A DNA stretch of 64,000 nt from Candidatus Gastranaerophilales bacterium. GTDB lineage: Bacteria > Cyanobacteriota > Vampirovibrionia > Gastranaerophilales > Gastranaerophilaceae. Shown one piece after another: positions 33,674 through 42,798 of this stretch (position 1 is the first letter of the stretch; each line of letters begins with the position of its first letter). The notes beneath the pieces are model-generated. The model saw only the letters and a program-made list of their open reading frames with translations. It was not told the DNA's origin and searched no databases. Location: the NCBI GenBank assembly GCA_944323685.1, contig CALUTJ010000008.1, positions 1-64,000 on the forward strand, read 5' to 3'. The position numbers and the translations under genes were made by a program.

Positions 33674-34990
33674 ATGAGTGAAACCAAAAATAAAATATAT
33701 ATTGTAGATGTAACAAACAGAGACGGGGTGCAAACTTCTCGTCTGGGGCTTGCAAAGCTTCAAAAAACAATTATAAACATGATGCTTGATGATATGGGTA
33801 TTACTCAATCAGAAGTCGGTTTTCCTACAACAAAACACGAGATAAACTACCTCAACGCCAACCTTGAGCTTGTGGACAGAGGGGTTATAAAAAGAACAAA
33901 ATTTTCGGGCTGGGTAAGAGCGCTTTCTAAAGACGTTATACAGGCAATACAAAATGTTCCTCGTCTTAAGTTTTTGAACCTGTCGCAATCCACTTCCGAC
34001 CAGATGATTCGAGGAAAATACGGCGATAAAATGACAAAAGCCGATATTCTTGCCCAAACAATAGAAGCTGTGGAAACAGCAAAAACTTACGGGGTGGAGA
34101 CAATAGGTGTTAACGCAGAAGACGCCTCGAGAAGTTCCATTGATTATTTGATAGAATATGCAAAAGAATGCAAAAAACACGGCGCTTCCCGTTTCAGATA
34201 CTGTGATACTTTAGGTTACGAAGACCCCGGCACTACTTATGACAGAATATACAAAATTGCCAAAGAAGCTCAAATTGATATGGAAATGCACTTCCACAAC
34301 GATTTGGGAATGGCTGTAGGCTGTTCCGTACTCGGTGCAAAAGCGGCTATTGATGCGGGGGTTGATGCTTATATTGATACAGCGATTAACGGTATGGGCG
34401 AACGTGCAGGCAATGCGGATTTGATTTCCTGCCTGCTTGCCGTAAAAAAATCAGCAGGTTTTTCAGGAAAATATGAACTTGACCCCAATATTGATATGTC
34501 AAAAGCATGGAAACTTGCCAAATACACATCCCATGCGTTTGGTGTGCCTATCCCAGTTAACCAGCCTGCTGTCGGGGCGAATGCTTTCGCTCACGAATCA
34601 GGAATCCACGCTGACGGTGCGCTAAAAGACAGAAGAAATTACGAACTTTATGACTTTGAAGAACTGGGCAGAGGCGAGCCGGAAATCGTTGAAACGGGAA
34701 GAATGATTACCATAGGCGAGTACGGCGGTATTAAAGGTTTCAGAAACGTTTATAAAAATCTTGAACTGGAATTCCACGACGAAGACGAGGCAAGAAATAT
34801 TCTTGAACTTGCAAGATATGCCAATGTTCATACCCAGTTGCCGCTAACTGACAGCGAGCTGAAATTTATCTATTATTATCCTGATATTGCGGCAAAAATT
34901 ATGACGGTTACACCTTATTACGAACCTAAAGGAGAGTTGAAGAAACGTCTGGAAAACTCATCTGACATTATTTCTTCTTCTATTGTATAA
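33674..34990 (+). CDS. Homocitrate synthase/isopropylmalate synthase family enzyme
   Basis: 438 residues. An HMGL-like TIM barrel opens with VDVTNRDGVQTSRLGL, where Asp and the following Arg bind metal and keto acid. HFHNDLGMAVG supplies the metal histidines and GMGERAGNADL the family's second signature. AHESGIHADGALKD is the LeuA-like hinge. It lacks the long C-terminal LeuA regulatory domain, as in NifV-type homocitrate synthases. It condenses acetyl-CoA with an alpha-keto acid; homocitrate is the best guess from overall look but 2-isopropylmalate or citramalate cannot be excluded. scpB follows 21 bases later. Confidence 0.85.
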   Translation: MSETKNKIYIVDVTNRDGVQTSRLGLAKLQKTIINMMLDDMGITQSEVGFPTTKHEINYLNANLELVDRGVIKRTKFSGWVRALSKDVIQAIQNVPRLKFLNLSQSTSDQMIRGKYGDKMTKADILAQTIEAVETAKTYGVETIGVNAEDASRSSIDYLIEYAKECKKHGASRFRYCDTLGYEDPGTTYDRIYKIAKEAQIDMEMHFHNDLGMAVGCSVLGAKAAIDAGVDAYIDTAINGMGERAGNADLISCLLAVKKSAGFSGKYELDPNIDMSKAWKLAKYTSHAFGVPIPVNQPAVGANAFAHESGIHADGALKDRRNYELYDFEELGRGEPEIVETGRMITIGEYGGIKGFRNVYKNLELEFHDEDEARNILELARYANVHTQLPLTDSELKFIYYYPDIAAKIMTVTPYYEPKGELKKRLENSSDIISSSIV

Positions 34991-35011
34991 TGTTGCCAGA
35001 GGTCAAGTTAT

Positions 35012-35569
35012 ATGTCACTTAAAGCAAGAATAGAAGCCGTGTTGTTCATTACGGCACAGGCATTGGAAGTAAAAGACATCGCAGAAGTTTTAAAAGAAGA
35101 CGAAGCTGTAGTTGAAGAGGCTTTGTTGGATTTGATTATGGATTATTCCGCACGCGAAGGCGCGCTTGAAATCGATGACGAAAACGGCTATATCCTTCAA
35201 GTTAAAGAAGAGTACAAGGATATTGTGGAAAAACTCTGCCCTGTTGAACTTAAGCCGGCAGTGTTAAAAACGCTTACGGTTATCGCTTTAAAAGAACCTA
35301 TCAGACAATCTTATTTAAAAGAGTTACGTTCAAATGCCTATGAACATGTTCAGGAACTCTTAAAAATGGGCTTTATTTCCAGACATAAAGATAAAAACGG
35401 TCGTTCTTTTAACTTGAAAACAACACCAAAATTTAAAGAGTATTTTAAGCTCAAAGGCGATGCAAAAACTCTTGCAAAAATTATTGATATAGAAAAACAA
35501 GCCCGTGACAACGGCGATGAAGATTTTGAAGAAAATCTCGATTTATCTGAGTTTGTGGAAGAAAATTAA
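35012..35569 (+). CDS. scpB: Segregation and condensation protein B
   Basis: 185 residues. ScpB dimers bind ScpA and complete the SMC condensin ring. The opening LKARIEAVLFITAQALEVKD, the tandem winged-helix layout, VIALKEPIRQSYLKELR and the GRSFNLKTTPKFKEYF ending are characteristic. It lies 21 bases after the synthase gene and so is probably expressed with it. scpA and smc are 8-12 kb away, together. Confidence 0.95.
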   Translation: MSLKARIEAVLFITAQALEVKDIAEVLKEDEAVVEEALLDLIMDYSAREGALEIDDENGYILQVKEEYKDIVEKLCPVELKPAVLKTLTVIALKEPIRQSYLKELRSNAYEHVQELLKMGFISRHKDKNGRSFNLKTTPKFKEYFKLKGDAKTLAKIIDIEKQARDNGDEDFEENLDLSEFVEEN

Positions 35570-35572
35570 ACT

Positions 35573-36010
35573 TTATCCCTGTGTGTTTAATTTTCTCGGC
35601 GGAACATTTAAAAACTGCTGCATGTGAGCACCTTTTAATTTGTCTTCAATTTCCATTTCTTGTTTGGATAAAAGTTCTCTTGAAATGTAGGCTTTATACT
35701 CTGCTGCCGTAACGGGAATCCTCGGCATTATTTTTACATTTTGAGAATATTCGCGTTTTATCAAATCATCTTCCCGTATAGAAAATTTTGAATAATCTTT
35801 TTCTGCTTTTTTTATATCTTCATCTGATTCGTCTAAAAAAGGATAATAGGGTTTTGTGATTGTTTCTTTGTACGTTCCGCAGTCGGTTTCCATCCCGTAA
35901 TCATATCTGATGTTGTTATCTGTTTGTTTTTCTTCTTTACCCCAGATACCGGCAAAGTTTGCATTTTTGTGCAAGCCTTTATAAACAGGACTTATTAAAC
36001 CTATTTTCAT
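35573..36010 (-). CDS. 145-residue protein with N-terminal NANFAG motif, unknown
   Basis: ATG 36010 is chosen because AGGAGG lies 6 bases upstream; the longer frame (to 36064) has none. The N-terminus MKIGLISPVYKGLHKNANFA then GIW matches the style of other small proteins here (short leader, P-V-x-K, then N-x-F-A/K). The rest is charged and has no membrane segment or known domain. It converges with scpB, three bases apart. Confidence 0.75.
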   Translation of the reverse strand: MKIGLISPVYKGLHKNANFAGIWGKEEKQTDNNIRYDYGMETDCGTYKETITKPYYPFLDESDEDIKKAEKDYSKFSIREDDLIKREYSQNVKIMPRIPVTAAEYKAYISRELLSKQEMEIEDKLKGAHMQQFLNVPPRKLNTQG

Positions 36011-36121
36011 ACTAACCTCCTGATTTCTCTTGATGACCACTATAATATTATAGGCCTTTAACACGTATAATTAAACTGTTATAGAGAGAATTTTAATTAA
36101 ATTTAATGTTGAATTTTAAAT

Positions 36122-37135
36122 TTAAATTTTAAAGGCCGGCTTTCGGCTTATTTCAGAAAATGCAATTGCGGGTTTAGAGTATCTTTCATCTTCCTGAATG
36201 CGTTTGTAATAATCTTTAACCATTACAATCTGTGTTTTTACGTTTTTAAAACCGTTTTCTTTTAAATATTTTTCTATTTTAGTGCCGTTTGTCTGGTATT
36301 TTTTGTTTCTTACAAAGAAATTAAATTTTTTCTTGCGCATAAAAATCTGGCTTAAAGAAAAATTTATTACATCTGGCAGATAATTGTCAAAAGCACTGAC
36401 TAAATCAATGTTCAGTATAAAGTTTTCGTTGTCATTTGTTTGTATTGAAAAATAGCCTTTTACCGAATGTTTTGAGCTGTCTTCGAGCACATATTTGAAA
36501 AAAGAAGTTTTGTATAAACCGCTGCAAAGAACATTTTCAAATTCTCCGGGGGTTCTGGCAAGAGAATATCGGAAGTGAGGAAAGATAAGTTCGTTGAATA
36601 TACCCGCAGCAGCTGAGGCATCAGAGTTTTTAAACGGTCTGAAAAAGCCTTTATCCAGTGACGGCCCGGATACATTTATTTCTTCCATTTTCCACAATTG
36701 CTCAGAGGCACAAACCCTAAAACCGCATCCCTTGGAGAATAATTCCAATAATTCTTCATGGTCTTCATCGACTTTGACCATAAAAGTATTTGCGCCCATT
36801 GCACCGTATTTTGCAATAGCAAAACTGACCAGCTGACGTCCGACATCGTAACCGTTTTCATCAAGAAAGAGCTTGCTTATTCTCCAGCTCTGGGGGTTTT
36901 TTTCCTGAGGTTTTAAAGTTACAAGACCGCAGAGTTTGTTGTCTTCTATTGCAACATAAGAATCTGAGGCAAATTTTAAGCTTAACGGCAAAATTTTGTT
37001 CATTAAGTTAAAAGGAAACGGCACATAAGATTTGTATCCAAAACCCACATCAGCACTGCTAAGGTTGGATATCATCGAAATCATTTTTTTAAGTTTTGGA
37101 ATGTCCCGTAATGCTAAGCTTCTAATCTTTGCCAT
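36122..37135 (-). CDS. GNAT-family acetyltransferase, two-domain
   Basis: 337 residues. The first half reads as a GNAT fold: IRSLALRDIPKLKKM (beta1-alpha1), KLCGLVTLKPQ (beta strands), NGYDVGRQLVSFAIAKYGAMGA (acetyl-CoA loop and helix), then FSKGCGFRVC (closing Y/F-K-x-G-F). The second half (from FFRPFKNSDASAAAGIF) starts again like a GNAT beta1-alpha1, so it may be a tandem with a degenerate second copy. Substrate unknown. Confidence 0.7.
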   Translation of the reverse strand: MAKIRSLALRDIPKLKKMISMISNLSSADVGFGYKSYVPFPFNLMNKILPLSLKFASDSYVAIEDNKLCGLVTLKPQEKNPQSWRISKLFLDENGYDVGRQLVSFAIAKYGAMGANTFMVKVDEDHEELLELFSKGCGFRVCASEQLWKMEEINVSGPSLDKGFFRPFKNSDASAAAGIFNELIFPHFRYSLARTPGEFENVLCSGLYKTSFFKYVLEDSSKHSVKGYFSIQTNDNENFILNIDLVSAFDNYLPDVINFSLSQIFMRKKKFNFFVRNKKYQTNGTKIEKYLKENGFKNVKTQIVMVKDYYKRIQEDERYSKPAIAFSEISRKPAFKI

Positions 37136-37280
37136 AAGTATAATATATCATTTTTTTTTAGTGTAATAAAGATGGCTGAAAAATTTCTTTATATGTAATT
37201 ATATACAGGGTTTTTTGATAATGTATTACCCGTTGCTTATATTTAAGAGGTAATGAAAAAGAAATAATTTATTAAAATTG

Positions 37281-37289
37281 TGCTACAAT
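37281..37289 (+). promoter_or_regulatory. Extended -10 promoter of the PC4-like gene and priA
   Basis: TGC-TACAAT, 41 bases before ATG 37330. Same class as upstream of ahcY. Confidence 0.55.
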
Positions 37290-37329
37290 AAATTTTGATA
37301 GTAAATTGTAAAAAAGAGGAGTGAAAATT

Positions 37330-37575
37330 ATGGCTGTAGAACCTAAATTGATAGCAACTATTCCGAGAAGCGCAACAGAACAGCTTCAAATTTCAATTAA
37401 TGAATACAAAGGCAAAAGCTATCTTGATTTGAGAATTTTTTATACAACGGACGACGGACAAAACTGGCTTCCGACTAAAAAGGGTGTAACTGTTTCGCCT
37501 GATAATCTGGAGCTTTTAAAAGACGCTGTTGATGAAGCAATGAAAGAATTAATGAGTCTTGAAGGTGCAGAATAA
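37330..37575 (+). CDS. PC4/p15-like single-stranded DNA-binding protein
   Basis: 81 residues from ATG 37330 (GAGGAG 8 bases upstream; a GTG at 37321 lies in the SD). The pattern ISINEYKGKSYLDLRIFY, then GQNWLPTKKGVTVSPDNLEL, matches the PC4 fold: beta strands, the W-x-P-T-K-K-G turn and a C-terminal helix. PC4 proteins are dimers that bind single-stranded DNA and affect transcription or replication. priA begins 3 bases after its stop, linking it to replication restart by position. Confidence 0.88.
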   Translation: MAVEPKLIATIPRSATEQLQISINEYKGKSYLDLRIFYTTDDGQNWLPTKKGVTVSPDNLELLKDAVDEAMKELMSLEGAE

Positions 37576-37578
37576 TTA

Positions 37579-39840
37579 ATGCAAAAAACGTCAGAAAATA
37601 TTGACAATAAAAAAGAACAACAAGAGGGCATGTTGAATAAATATGCCCTTGTTCTTACTTCTATAAAAGGCATCGGAGTTAAAACTTTCAGTTATCTTAT
37701 ACCGGAAGAAATGAAACCCGTTATAAAAACAGGTTTACCCGTGCTGGTTCCTTTCGGGCGTATGGGGTTAATTAATGCTTTTGTTTGCGGTTTTACAAAT
37801 TATTTACCCGAAGGTATAAAAGCAAAATCTCTTTCCAAAATTCTTGATTATACCCCGATTTTTGATTTAAATTACCTGAAGTTTTTGGAATGGGTGGCGG
37901 ATTATTACGCTTGCAGTATACAAAACGTCCTTGAATGCGCCGTACCTATGAAATTTTTAAACGGCGTGCAAAAAGAACAAAATGAAAAATATATAACCTT
38001 TAAAACCCTTAATAATGCAACAAAAAGACAGCAGGAAATTTTAAAAACACTTGAACAAAGCGGAAAAACAAGACTTATTGACTTTGAAAAACAGGTTAAA
38101 ACAACACGTGCAACTATCAACAAGCTTGAAAACCTCGGTTGTGTTGAAATAACCGAAGAACAAATATTCAGAAACCCTCTCTCTGTCTTTAAAAAACAGG
38201 AGCTTGAAAAGTTCCCGAAACTTATGGACGAGCAGGAGCAGGTTTATCAGGAAATAGAAAAAAGATTAGGCTCATACAGCACCATACTGCTGCATGGAGT
38301 TACCTCTTCAGGGAAAACAGAGGTTTATTTTAAAGCAATAAAAAAAGTGCTTGAACAGGGCAAAAATGTGTTGTTTCTTGCACCTGAAATAGCACTTGCT
38401 TCTATACTTACACAGCGTATTGCAAGGCGTTTCGGTATTGATAAAACAGCTATATGGCACTCAAGTATTTCAGAGGGTGAAAAATTTGATGTATGGCAAA
38501 AAATCAAAAATAATCAAATAAAAATCCTTGCAGGTGCCCGTTCCGCGGTATTTGCTCCGTTAAAAAACATCGGGTTGATAATCATTGATGAAGAACACGA
38601 CAGTTCATATAAACAAACAATGCCTTCACCCAGATACGATGCAAGAAAAGTTGCGCAAAAGCTTGCGGAGCTTAATAATTGTCCGCTTCTGACAGGCAGC
38701 GCAACACCTGATATAAATACTTATTATTACGCCAAAAATTCCGGCAATCTTTTGACTTTAAAAAAACGCTACAATGATTACCCCATGGCAAAGGTTCGTG
38801 TCATTGATATGAGAGAAGAACACTTCAGAGCAAATCACGGTGTTTTTTCGCGGGCGTTAACAGGTGCTATCGAGCAAAACCTGCGTGATAAAAAACAAAC
38901 GATTATTCTGATAAATCGACGCGGTTTTTCAACCTACACCCAGTGTCTGGCATGCGGTGAGGTTATGCAGTGTCCAAAATGCGCCATACCGCTGGTTTTT
39001 CACTCGCAAACCCAGACCCTTAAATGCCACTATTGTGAATACGAACAACCTGTGATTACAAAATGTCCGAAATGCGGAAATGAAGCTTTGCAAAACAGCG
39101 GCACGGGTGTACAAAAGGTAGAAATTATTGCAAAAAAACTTTTTCCTGATTGCAATATAGTTCGCTTAGACAGCGATGTTATGTCCAAAAAAAATCAGCA
39201 TATAGAAATTCTTGACGATTTCAGAAACGGGAAAATAGATATCTTAATCGGTACACAGATGCTTGCTAAAGGGTTAGATAATCCTAATGTTACGCTTGTC
39301 GGGGTAATTAATGCGGATAACGGCTTTAATTTACCTGATTTTCGTTCTTGTGAAAGGGGTTTTCAACTTTTAACACAGGTTGCTGGGCGCGCAGGCCGCG
39401 GTGATAATCCGGGCGAAGTATATTTTCAAACCTACAACCCTGATTTTTATGGGCTGGAAACCGCAAAAGAACAGGATTACGAAACCTTTTATAAAACGGA
39501 AATAGAAGCCCGCGAGGATTTTGATTACCCGCCTTTCAGCCAGATTATACGGGTTATTCTTGCGTCAAAAAATCAATTCCGTGCGGAAAGAAGCGCACAG
39601 GAAATAGCTATGCGTCTTAACGATATTGTCGATAAAAGACAACTCACGGAGCCTGTTGCCGTTCTTGGCCCCGCTTCCTGTGTAATAGAAAAACTACAGG
39701 ATTATTACAGATTTCAGATTCTCATAAAAAATAAACTCGGCGAAAAAGGCCACAGGTTTGTTATTTCGTTTTTAAATCAAATTAAATTACCCGATGATAT
39801 AAGACTTACAATCGATGTTGACCCGATTGACATTTTATAA
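37579..39840 (+). CDS. priA: Primosomal protein N' (replication restart helicase)
   Basis: 753 residues. It recognises stalled forks and reloads the replisome. An N-terminal 3'-end-binding domain and winged helix (KTTRATINKLENLGCVEI) precede the helicase core. Walker A is GVTSSGKTEVYF and the DEEH motif is IIDEEHDSSYKQ, followed by LTGSATPD. The paired zinc sites (CLACGEVMQCPKC, CHYCEY, CPKCGNE) are complete, as is the motif VI region AGRAGRG. Start 37579 is the only well-placed ATG; it lies 3 bases after the PC4-like stop. A 179-bp element begins directly at its stop codon. Confidence 0.96.
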   Translation: MQKTSENIDNKKEQQEGMLNKYALVLTSIKGIGVKTFSYLIPEEMKPVIKTGLPVLVPFGRMGLINAFVCGFTNYLPEGIKAKSLSKILDYTPIFDLNYLKFLEWVADYYACSIQNVLECAVPMKFLNGVQKEQNEKYITFKTLNNATKRQQEILKTLEQSGKTRLIDFEKQVKTTRATINKLENLGCVEITEEQIFRNPLSVFKKQELEKFPKLMDEQEQVYQEIEKRLGSYSTILLHGVTSSGKTEVYFKAIKKVLEQGKNVLFLAPEIALASILTQRIARRFGIDKTAIWHSSISEGEKFDVWQKIKNNQIKILAGARSAVFAPLKNIGLIIIDEEHDSSYKQTMPSPRYDARKVAQKLAELNNCPLLTGSATPDINTYYYAKNSGNLLTLKKRYNDYPMAKVRVIDMREEHFRANHGVFSRALTGAIEQNLRDKKQTIILINRRGFSTYTQCLACGEVMQCPKCAIPLVFHSQTQTLKCHYCEYEQPVITKCPKCGNEALQNSGTGVQKVEIIAKKLFPDCNIVRLDSDVMSKKNQHIEILDDFRNGKIDILIGTQMLAKGLDNPNVTLVGVINADNGFNLPDFRSCERGFQLLTQVAGRAGRGDNPGEVYFQTYNPDFYGLETAKEQDYETFYKTEIEAREDFDYPPFSQIIRVILASKNQFRAERSAQEIAMRLNDIVDKRQLTEPVAVLGPASCVIEKLQDYYRFQILIKNKLGEKGHRFVISFLNQIKLPDDIRLTIDVDPIDIL

Positions 39841-40019
39841 TTTGTCCGAGAAAAATTCGTGATAAGGAGCAAAGCGACGTGAACGAATTTTTGGAGTGTC
39901 ACATTGTTCACATAGTGAAGCCATTTTTCAGGCTTCACCACAGTTCAGCCGAAAAAGAAGGCAAAGGTGAGCAGTGACGGCTCGAAGGCTCGAGGCGGCA
40001 ACTGCGACACTAGATTAGA
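39841..40019 (+). repeat. 179-bp interspersed structured element, copy 3
   Basis: Same ends and hairpins as copy 1. It starts on the base after the priA stop codon, so the insertion point is at the very end of the gene. It separates priA from the promoter of leuS. Confidence 0.92.
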
Positions 40020-40063
40020 AATCAGTCCTTCTGTTTGCTATATGAAATATTTTATTTTTTAAC

Positions 40064-40069
40064 TATAAT
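40064..40069 (+). promoter_or_regulatory. -10 box of leuS
   Basis: TATAAT, 36 bases before the GTG start. No clear -35. Confidence 0.45.
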
Positions 40070-40104
40070 TGAAGCACGGTTAATTAATTATAGGTGGTTA
40101 AAAA

Positions 40105-42594
40105 GTGATAAAAGATCAATATTTTCCTCAGGAAATTGAAAAAAACTGGCAAAAGGTATGGGAAGATAATAAATTCGGAAAAACATACGATGATAGCGAT
40201 AAACCAAAATACTATGCGCTGTCTATGTTTCCTTACCCGTCAGGCAAACTTCACATGGGACATGTCAGAAATTACACAATCACGGACGTTATTGCAAGAT
40301 TCAAAAAAATGCATGGCTTTAATGTCTTGCATCCGATAGGCTGGGACAGTTTTGGTCTGCCGGCCGAAAACGCAGCAATACAACACGGCGAAAGCCCGGA
40401 AAAATGGACTGATGAAAATATTTCGTATATGAAAATGCAATTGAAAAAACTCGGTCTGATGTATGATTGGGACAGAGAAGTCGCAACCTGCAAACCTGAT
40501 TATTACAAATGGACTCAGTGGCTGTTTTTGCAGTTGTATAAAAAAGGCCTTGCTTATAAAAAAGAAGCAGCGGTTAACTGGTGCGATGAATGCGCTACTG
40601 TTCTGGCTAACGAGCAGGTTATAGACGGAAAATGCTGGAGATGCGACAGCGTTGTTGAGAAAAAATATCTTTCTCAATGGTTCTTAAAAATTACCGATTA
40701 CGCGGAACAGCTTTTGCAGGATATTGACAAGCTCGAAGGCTGGCCTGACAGCGTTAAAATTATGCAGAAAAACTGGATTGGCAAATCTCAGGGGGCAATT
40801 TTAAAATTCAAAGTTAAAGAATTCGACGGGCTGGAAGTTCCTGTTTATACAACAAGACCCGATACCGTCCACGGTATTACCTACCTCGTTGTTGCACCTG
40901 AGTACCACGATATAGAAAAATTAACAACACCTGAAAATAAAGACGCAGTTGAGGCATACAGAGCAAATGCACGTAAAATGACGGAAATAGAAAGACTCTC
41001 TACGGAACGCGTAAAAACAGGTGTTCCACTGGGTACTCACTGTATAAATCCTTATACCGGCGAGGAATTTCCGCTTTGGACAGCGGATTACGCTCTTGTT
41101 GAGTACGGAACAGGCGCTGTTATGGCGGTTCCTGCGCATGACGAAAGAGATTTTGATTTTGCTAAAAAATATAACCTGCCAGTTAAGGTCGTTATTCAAA
41201 ACCCTGAAAATCCGTCGGATTACAAGGATGCAGCTTATACAGAACCCGGTGTTTTGATAAATTCAAACGAATTTAACGGCATGAATAATGAAGACGCGAA
41301 AAAAGCAATCACTCAAAAAGCTGTTGACGGCGGGTTCGGCGAGTTCAAAACCCAGTACAGACTGCGTGACTGGCTGATTTCAAGACAAAGATACTGGGGT
41401 GCTCCGATTCCGATTGTTTATTGCGAAAAATGCGGCGCACAGCCCGTTCCGGAAGACCAGCTTCCCGTAAGATTGCCGGAAGATGTGGACTTTAGCGTAA
41501 AAGGCAAGTCTCCGATTTTGACTTCAAAAACCTTCCTTGAAACAACATGCCCCTGCTGCGGCGGAAAAGCAATCCGTGAAACCGATACCATGGATACATT
41601 TATCTGCTCAAGCTGGTATTATCTAAGATATGCGGACGCTAAAAACGCAAATGCGCCGTTTGACAAAGAACTTGTTAACAAATGGCTGCCGGTTGACCAG
41701 TATGTAGGCGGCATTGAGCATGCTATTTTGCACCTGTTGTATTCAAGATTCTTTACCAAAGCCTTGAAAGATTTGGGGCTTGTTGATTTTGACGAGCCGT
41801 TTAAAAATCTTTTGACTCAGGGTATGGTGCTAAAAGACGGTTCTAAAATGTCTAAGTCAAAAGGCAACACGGTTGACCCTGATGAAATCTTTGAAAACTA
41901 CGGCGCTGATACAGCGAGATTGTTTATACTTTCCGATTCACCGCCGGCAAGAGATTTTGACTGGTCTGATGCAGGTGTGGAAGGCTGCTACAAATTCTTG
42001 AACAGAGTTTGGAGATTATTTGCATCTAATCAGGCAAATTTAATGCTTGATTACAAATTACCTGATGATGTTTCTACACTTACAAAAGAAAACAACGACC
42101 TTGTGCGCACAACTCACATTGCGATAAAAGGCATTACTCAGGATATTTCTAACGAGTTTCAGTTTAACACCGTTATTTCAAAATACCGTGAGTTTGTTAA
42201 CGCAATATATGACTACACTGCAAAGAAAACTCAATACTCTGACGAAGACAAAAACGTGTTGAGTTTTGCTCTTGTCACTTTGCTTAAACTCATGGCACCG
42301 ACAACAGTGCATTTGACGGAAGAAATTTATCATCAAATCGGCGGCAAGGGTTCTATACACGAAACCCGATGGCCGGAATTTGAGGAAAAATTAGCCAAAA
42401 CCTCCGCAATAACACTCGTTGTACAGGTTAACGGCAAAGTTAAAGACAAGATAGAAGTCGATTCCGAATCTACAAAAGAGGAGCTTGAAAAACACGCCCT
42501 TGAAAGCGAAAAAGTTAAACAGGCCGCAGAAGGCAAAACTATAGTTAAAACTATTGTTGTTCCGGGAAGGCTTGTTAATATTGTAGTGAAATAA
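40105..42594 (+). CDS. leuS: Leucyl-tRNA synthetase
   Basis: 829 residues starting on GTG with AGGTGG 6 bases upstream. Class I synthetase: HIGH-type motif in SGKLHMGHVRNY near residue 50, a zinc knuckle (CDECATV, CWRCDS), the CP1 editing domain with YTTRPDT and AVPAHDERDFDF, and KMSKS in GSKMSKSKGNTVDP. The C-terminal tRNA-binding domain ends VPGRLVNIVVK. The last codons overlap the promoter proposed for the toxin-like peptide that follows. Confidence 0.97.
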   Translation: MIKDQYFPQEIEKNWQKVWEDNKFGKTYDDSDKPKYYALSMFPYPSGKLHMGHVRNYTITDVIARFKKMHGFNVLHPIGWDSFGLPAENAAIQHGESPEKWTDENISYMKMQLKKLGLMYDWDREVATCKPDYYKWTQWLFLQLYKKGLAYKKEAAVNWCDECATVLANEQVIDGKCWRCDSVVEKKYLSQWFLKITDYAEQLLQDIDKLEGWPDSVKIMQKNWIGKSQGAILKFKVKEFDGLEVPVYTTRPDTVHGITYLVVAPEYHDIEKLTTPENKDAVEAYRANARKMTEIERLSTERVKTGVPLGTHCINPYTGEEFPLWTADYALVEYGTGAVMAVPAHDERDFDFAKKYNLPVKVVIQNPENPSDYKDAAYTEPGVLINSNEFNGMNNEDAKKAITQKAVDGGFGEFKTQYRLRDWLISRQRYWGAPIPIVYCEKCGAQPVPEDQLPVRLPEDVDFSVKGKSPILTSKTFLETTCPCCGGKAIRETDTMDTFICSSWYYLRYADAKNANAPFDKELVNKWLPVDQYVGGIEHAILHLLYSRFFTKALKDLGLVDFDEPFKNLLTQGMVLKDGSKMSKSKGNTVDPDEIFENYGADTARLFILSDSPPARDFDWSDAGVEGCYKFLNRVWRLFASNQANLMLDYKLPDDVSTLTKENNDLVRTTHIAIKGITQDISNEFQFNTVISKYREFVNAIYDYTAKKTQYSDEDKNVLSFALVTLLKLMAPTTVHLTEEIYHQIGGKGSIHETRWPEFEEKLAKTSAITLVVQVNGKVKDKIEVDSESTKEELEKHALESEKVKQAAEGKTIVKTIVVPGRLVNIVVK
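42554..42581 (+). promoter_or_regulatory. Candidate promoter of the toxin-like peptide
   Basis: TTGTTG (42554-42559), 16 bases, TAATAT (42576-42581), inside the last codons of leuS. Expected start near 42588, giving a leader of about 79 bases before GTG 42667. Confidence 0.4.
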
Positions 42595-42611
42595 AGGGTA
42601 AGCTCCTGTTT

Positions 42612-42658
42612 ACCACCGCCGACACAGACTTGTTAAGAGAATGAAGCGGAAAGGTGGT
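42612..42658 (+). promoter_or_regulatory. Anti-SD pairing in the toxin-like leader
   Basis: ACCACC (42612-42617) is perfectly complementary to GGTGGT (42653-42658), which is the ribosome-binding site of GTG 42667. GCGG just before the SD could extend the pairing to CCGC. Such long-range hiding of the SD is a known trait of type I toxin mRNAs. Confidence 0.55.
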
Positions 42659-42666
42659 GATATGAT

Positions 42667-42741
42667 GTGAAATTCTGTATAACAGAAAAAGCGCTATGGC
42701 TTATCTTGTTGATAATCATAGCACTTATCTTCACAAAATAG
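42667..42741 (+). CDS. 24-residue membrane peptide, candidate type I toxin
   Basis: GTG start with AGGTGGTG 7 bases upstream. The peptide has a short polar head (MKFCITEK), one continuous hydrophobic segment (ALWLILLIIIALIF) and a terminal T-K. This is the usual make-up of type I toxins: under 60 residues, one membrane span, charged end. The leader can hide the SD, a 14-bp terminator hairpin follows, and a consensus promoter on the opposite strand (42799-42826) would make an RNA antisense to its 3' part, as in the TxpA/RatA arrangement. It matches no named toxin I recognise. Confidence 0.6.
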   Translation: MKFCITEKALWLILLIIIALIFTK

Positions 42742-42792
42742 GGAGTTAAGAAAGCTCTAAAGGTATAGCCCACCTTTAGGGCTTTTCCCTAT
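42670..42792 (-). ncRNA. Candidate antitoxin antisense RNA
   Basis: Inferred transcript from the promoter at 42799-42826. It would overlap the 3' half or all of the toxin-like mRNA. The 3' end is not defined; no clear minus-strand terminator was seen, so the left limit given here is only a guess. Confidence 0.35.
42751..42790 (+). terminator. 14-bp terminator hairpin of the toxin-like gene
   Basis: AAAGCTCTAAAGGT (42751-42764) pairs with ACCTTTAGGGCTTT (42772-42785) with one G-U wobble. Followed by T-rich DNA. It would also be transcribed near the 5' end of the proposed antisense RNA. Confidence 0.8.
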
Positions 42793-42798
42793 ACTTTT

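Noticed and set aside
42595-42670. Part of a tRNA or other structured housekeeping RNA after leuS
   Set aside because: No cloverleaf or conserved RNA pattern; the features fit a translated leader with anti-SD pairing better.
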